Assembly: GCA_024734555.1 (NCBI GenBank)
Contig: JANPWX010000081.1
Coordinates: forward strand, 2,752,825-2,816,824
Length of the DNA stretch: 64,000 nucleotides
Direction: 5' to 3'
Source of the DNA: Trochalopteron elliotii
Lineage: Eukaryota; Chordata; Aves; Passeriformes; Leiothrichidae
Shown here: positions 59,523 through 64,000 of the stretch, piece by piece
Layout of the letters: every line of letters starts with the position of its first letter
Numbering within the stretch: position 1 is the stretch's first letter
Notes under the pieces: model-generated
Database searches by the model: none
Seen by the model: the letters and a program-made list of their open reading frames with translations, nothing else
Told to the model about the DNA's origin: nothing
Translations under genes and position numbers: made by a program

Positions 59523-60657
59523 CTAAAGGAAGAGCAGAAGTTTAGGGAAGCAGCATTCACACAAAGTTTCAGATATGGTATCCCTATACAAATGTGTCTA
59601 CGTGAGATTCTGACTTGTCTGGGATCCAGATCTCCAGTCAAATGAGCACAATCAACAGACTTATCAATGAAAAGAAATTAAAAAGGAATGAGCAGGTGTA
59701 ATGTGGCAAACTATTGTATACCAAATAAAATTATGTAAATGTTAAAGCTATGTATGCACCATAAATATATACATATATAATGGTAAAATGCATATATTAC
59801 ATCTCTTCAAATGCTTCCCTGCTGTTGGCTGAAAACATGAGAATTACCTTGATCTTTTATTCACATTTCTGCAAGAACATTCCATTACAATGGTGAAAAA
59901 TTTGATCATTCTTATTTAAATAATGGCTAAGAGAAAGTTTGAGAGAACTTGCAGTTCTGTAAGATCACTGTGTATGTTTCATAACATTTACACATCCTGC
60001 CAGAACATTTACAGAACTTGTAAATTCCACTGAGCATACAGACAGGGACCATAATGGATTAGATTCACTGCACTCACACACTCTGTTGGGACAGCAAGAA
60101 GAATTTGGAAACCTTGTGATGGAAGTACCAATACTTCATGATGCTTTAAAACTCTGCTGGGATAACATCCTGGAACTTGTAAGTTTAGTGAAAAAAGAAT
60201 GGATATAACTCACAATGCCTGCAAGTTCTTTTGGTACAGTCAGAAAAGTTTATAAATCACATGAGGAACAGATACAGAAAAAAGATCTTTTGGCACAGAT
60301 TATACAGATTAAAAAAATAAATATGCAACAAAGCTTCATAAGCTCAACAAAGTAAATAAACAGTTGATTTTAGAGGCTACTTACACATTATTTCTTGTGT
60401 TTGATGGTGCGATCCTGCTATAAACACATTTAAAAAAAAGGCACTGTGTGCCTCTTTCTGGTATTAAAGTTTCCTTGTTTGTAAGTGAATTTTCCTTCAA
60501 ACGCACGACATGCAAAAGGTTCAAACACACTGCAGAAGGCAATCCCCTTTCTACATGATTTTTTTTTTTAGGAACAGTAATCATTTGTGTAACTTCTGTA
60601 TAAGCTCAGCTCATAGAGAAGAACGGAATAACTGTCAAGCAGGCAGGTAATACTCAC
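59523..60657 (-). other. intron 24
   Basis: 1135 bp, GT-AG. A+T-rich, with nothing recognised. Confidence 0.9.
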
Positions 60658-60771
60658 TGTACATTGCTCAAGTTGCTTTTCCAGTGCTTCTGAATCTCCA
60701 AGGGCAGGCCACTCTTCCTTCAGAAAAACATCCACTTCAGCCATCCACTTCTTCAGTGTTTTAGTGTCATT
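60658..60771 (-). CDS. DMD: dystrophin exon 24 (repeat 7, helix A)
   Basis: 114 bp and 38 codons, phase 0. It reads NDTKTLKKWMAEVDVFLKEE and ends EALEKQLEQCT, matching human residues of about 1055-1092. LKKWMAEVDVFLKEEWPALG is nearly identical to mammals and contains the repeat 7 helix A Trp. The acceptor is TTTTTAATACACAG|AATGA and the donor ACA|GTGAGT. The exon's final codon is T where I recall R in human. Flanking open sequence on both sides is intronic. Confidence 0.97.
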
Positions 60772-63174
60772 CTGTGTATTAAAAAGACATTTCATTGCAT
60801 CACACAAAACCTGACTGGCAAGAGTGCAATTCATCCTGACACTACAACTAAAACTCATTGCAATGTAATTTTAACATTATTGAACTGTCTGAAAATACAA
60901 ACACAGCAAACAAGCAAAACCAATTTTACCTGTGACTGTCATCAACACTTTAACCTGCACTCTGACCATTTCTGACCAAGTTTAATGCGTCCATGAGCAG
61001 ACAACATTATGGCTCTCAAATTTATGCCTTCTAGGTATCGTTTGTGTTTGGATACTGCATGCTTGTTCATTGGTTCCTTCTACGGCTTCAGATTACTCAT
61101 ACTTGGCATTTAATTCAGCCTCAGCCATCAAATGTTCTGTGCTTTCATTTAAACTTCAGACTGCTTTTGGAAGTTATATGCTCTAGTGAGTATTTTTCCA
61201 CCAGAACACAACATAGAGAAACACTCTTACTATCCAGAAAGAAAAAAGCCAATGTAACTGAAAGAGATTCCCTTCAGAAACTAAAATCATATAATGACTC
61301 AATGAGTAATTTCAGACACTCTCAGTTACTGTTCCTAGCACTAGAATAGGAATATTATTCCCATAGCCCTTATTTAACTCTTGCAGTTAACAAAAAAATC
61401 TGAACATCAAATACTCAAAAAGAGGGAATGCTACCAGTCCAGGCAAACTTAACATAGGTAATCCAATAACTTGGAAAGTAGAATGAGATTTAAAAAATAC
61501 CACTCAATATTACCTTAGAATGCCATATTTGACAATCAGATGCACATACTGAAATAAAATACATATATGGCAAAAACTTTAAAATTAAATTATAAAGAAT
61601 ATTTTCATTAAACTATTTTCATCACCAATGAAATACATATTGATATTACATGCTGAATGCAAAGCTGAATTAAAGCACAAAAAAGGACAGAATAGAGACT
61701 GTGTCCAAAAATGTGTACAAACATGCCTTAGTAACTACTATGAGACAAGTAACCAAAGGGAGCATTTCCCTAATGTGACTGATATACTTAAAAAGAATCT
61801 CTGTTTGGCAAGAGATTGCAATAATCTATCATGGAAAATTAACTGAATTAATAAAATTATTCATACAAAAAATATCAGTATACTTCAAAATGGCAATTAC
61901 TAAAACACTGTTGAAATGTCAACTGTGCATTTCATTATCCAACAGTAAAAATAGTTCAGAATTGTATTTCATGATGAAACTTTAATACCTTTATAAGAAG
62001 ACTTTTAGTTCATTAATGTGATAAAATATATATCTGGTGGGATTTACTTAAAAAGAGATTAGTCTCCTGTTACCAATGAAGATCAAATGTATGACTCCCA
62101 TTTTTAATCAGATTGCAAATGCATTTTGTTTATGAACACTGAGTTCATCATATCCCATACTGACGCATTCCATAAATTACAACAACTAAAACAATAATCT
62201 GGATGAGAAATCATTCAGCAAGCTCAAAAGACAATGACTTTTATATTAGATGTGTACCAGAGAGATTTCAGCAATAAATATAAGGGCTAAAATTTGTGTG
62301 CATTAACAGCCCTTTCTGCTTTGAATGTTTTACATGAGCATGGTCATGACACTCAAGACCTTTTCAGACCAGTGGGAAAACCTCTAAATTTGGCAAAGGG
62401 GTGGGAGTGAAGATACGAGGCAAAGGGGAAGGAAAAGACAGAAGTTTGAATTTCTGAAGCAAAGTGCCTTGCTTTTTTTGTGTGGCAGTTTTGAGAGTAG
62501 GGCGGCATCTGTGAGGAGAGGACAGGTGCTGTCCTGTGCTGGACACAGACAGTTCCACCTTCCCCCTCTGGAACCACCACAGGACATGGCTGATGCTGTG
62601 GTGAGCTAGTGATGCTCAGTGGCAATGTAGTTAAGAAAGGGCAAAAATGTCAGACAGACAGAGGAGGAGAGTAAAAAAGTGAGAAACAACCCTGCAAGAA
62701 AGTGAGAAGCAGCCCTACAGACTCCCAGGTGAGGTTCCAATGTTACCATTCTAGATACCTGAAACATCTGCTTTCTGCAAACTGCCAACAAGATACTACT
62801 ACATTACAGATGATTTTAATTATATAAGTGAATTCATCAAGTAATTCATTAATTCATATGGTACAGTTACTTCAGATGCATGAATAAGTGCTTCAGCTAC
62901 ATTGAAAAAGAAGTAGAGGAACATTATGTGCAAATTTTAATGAAATTAAAGCTTTTTGCTAGTGAAACAACATAGGCAGAAGCAGTCACAAACTCAGAAT
63001 TCAAAGTAAAATCTTGTACTTATCAAAATCAAGCAGAGGTTTAACTATAATTTTTTGTCATGTTTTGACATCTCACTTTGGTGTTAATTTCTGGAAGCAC
63101 CTAAACGTGTTCTGCCTTAGTCCCACAGCAACAAGCCAATGTGCATAATCTGAGGCTGAAGAAGTCTGATTAAC
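60772..63174 (-). other. intron 23
   Basis: 2403 bp, GT-AG. It contains a G+C- and purine-rich block at about 62380-62790 that may be an old transposon; the rest is A+T-rich and unremarkable. Confidence 0.9.
62380..62790. mobile_element. possible transposon-derived block, family unknown
   Basis: About 400 bp of G/A-rich sequence that stands out from the intron, with overlapping open frames on the minus strand that look like chance. Phrases such as GTGAGAAACAACCCTGCAAG resemble dispersed bird repeats that I have a vague memory of, but I cannot name a family or define the ends. Confidence 0.3.
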
Positions 63175-63387
63175 CTGGAATCTCTGGAGTTTGGTCACGC
63201 GCTCCTCCAGCTTCTGGCAGTGCTCCGCCAGCAGCGCCGAGAGCTTCTTCCAGCGGCCAAGGACCACCTCCATCTCTGCCTGATAACTCTGGGCCACCTC
63301 TGCAGGGGCTTTCCTGGACAGCCCCTCCACTGTGCTGCTGAGATAGTTCAGCCCTTTCTGCTGCTCCTGCAGAGAGCTTTGTAGAGC
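63175..63387 (-). CDS. DMD: dystrophin exon 23 (repeat 6/7 boundary)
   Basis: 213 bp and 71 codons, phase 0. It reads ALQSSLQEQQKGLNYLSSTV and ends EERVTKLQRFQ, matching human residues of about 984-1054: the rest of repeat 6, with the Trp in GRWKKLS, and the lead-in to repeat 7. The acceptor is CTTTCCTGTTCACAG|GCTCT. The donor CAG|GTTAAT lacks the usual purine at +3. The exon is strikingly G+C- and CpG-rich compared with all its neighbours, and its central part (EGLSRKAPAEVAQSYQAEMEV) is more diverged from the human sequence I recall than the other exons. It is the most upstream exon in the window. Confidence 0.97.
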
Positions 63388-64000
63388 CTGTGAACAGGAA
63401 AGCAAGTGGAATTCTGATTCACCTGCTAGGCAATTCTCTCCGTTTCACAAACACAGGCAAGACATAGAGGTCACCTCTTCTAAAACATGCAATGGCATAA
63501 TTTACTGAGCAATTTGCAATTGTTTTTCCCATACAACATAGGAAGTGGCTTTTCTTGTTGAACTGAGAATACAACCAGAGATATTTATACTTGGTAATGG
63601 ATGCGATCTACATACATTTCATTAATTTGAGATGGGAATTTACTATGACCCTCATGACAGCACTTTCAAAAGAACCAGAGAAAAGAACCATAACATGGAG
63701 AAAAAGAATAAACTTAGAGAACTTACTCTGTGATATAAGATTTTTTATAACTTCTCAAAACTTTTGCAATTCTAAGCCCAAATTTACTTCATCTAGTTTT
63801 ATTTTCTGTATTCTACGTTTTTTTTCTGAATATGCATCAAAAATATGTTCATTTGCCATCCGAGAGTAGAAACTCTATCAGACATTGAGATACAGGGAAG
63901 GTTTGTACCCATTGGCAATATTTGTTCCACATTTGTGTCTACTTGTAAATTTGACAGGAAATTTGCCAAAAGACTGTGCTGCATTTGCAAATCAGAATCG
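63388..64000 (-). other. intron 22 (3' part; window edge)
   Basis: 613 bp upstream of exon 23 on the gene strand. A+T-rich, with no sign of exon 22, which must lie beyond the right edge. Confidence 0.85.

Larger units (their letters stand above)
1..64000 (-). other. DMD: DMD (dystrophin) gene, internal part, introns 22 to 41
   Basis: The whole window lies inside one minus-strand gene. Nineteen consecutive coding segments translate to the central rod of dystrophin, with motifs such as LKKWMAEVDVFLKEEWPALG, RLFQKPANFEQRLQE and ALEISHQWYQYKRQADDL. Summed exon length is 2973 bp, or 991 codons, equal to what I recall for human exons 23-41 with no net insertion or deletion. Dystrophin links cortical F-actin to the membrane dystroglycan complex; this part is the spectrin-repeat spacer. 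Neither the calponin-homology actin-binding head nor the WW/ZZ tail is in the window. The related gene UTRN is excluded because the match to dystrophin is close and runs exon by exon. Confidence 0.98.

Noticed and set aside
61044..61349. 101-codon plus-strand open frame in intron 23
   Set aside because: No recognisable domain and typical of random A+T-rich sequence.
63388..64000. Possible exon 22
   Set aside because: No segment resembling the expected TWVQQSE region or an exon ending before ALQSSL was seen.
1..64000. tRNA, rRNA, CRISPR, operon or bacterial features
   Set aside because: Nothing in the sequence supports them; this is a nuclear vertebrate gene.

Overview
The window is an internal piece of a vertebrate dystrophin gene (DMD) read from the minus strand. 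Nineteen exons, numbered 23 to 41 by the human scheme, lie in order from 63387 down to 6679. Together they encode 991 codons, matching roughly residues 984-1974 of human full-length dystrophin (human sequence and exon sizes are recalled, not searched). Every exon is a multiple of three, every junction falls between codons, and every intron has GT-AG ends. No frameshift or stop is seen, so this is a working gene and not a pseudogene. The host is almost certainly a bird: there is a typical CR1 LINE 3' end with the ATTCTATG-type tail at 25980-26500, a second CR1 piece at 37895-38019, and LTR-like elements that resemble avian endogenous retroviral LTRs. The introns are A+T-rich and short for this gene.

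The encoded protein is the middle of the dystrophin rod: the end of spectrin-like repeat 6, repeats 7 to 15, and the first residue after repeat 15. This includes the start of the second, basic actin-binding stretch (about repeats 11-17). Exons 22 and 42 were not found, so the window begins inside intron 41 and ends inside intron 22.

The most informative feature outside the main reading frame is in intron 29, only 137 bp upstream of exon 30. A 13-codon segment at 44389-44427 reads MGGKKMRNLSYKK, ends at a GT donor in phase 0, and closely resembles the alternative N-terminus I recall for the retinal isoform Dp260-2. It is best read as the avian Dp260 first exon. TATA-like motifs lie about 310-325 bp upstream of its ATG.

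Layout by coordinate: 1-6678 intron 41; 6679-19143 exons 41 to 35 with short introns; 19144-28011 intron 34, the largest complete intron, with CR1; 28012-34043 exons 34 to 32, with a duplicated ~300-bp unit in intron 33; 34044-44251 exons 31 and 30; 44252-52066 intron 29 with the Dp260 start and two LTR-like elements; 52067-63387 exons 29 to 23; 63388-64000 intron 22. A possible in-frame 33-nt microexon in intron 28 is the main untested novelty. There are no RNA genes, CRISPR arrays or independent genes that I can support.
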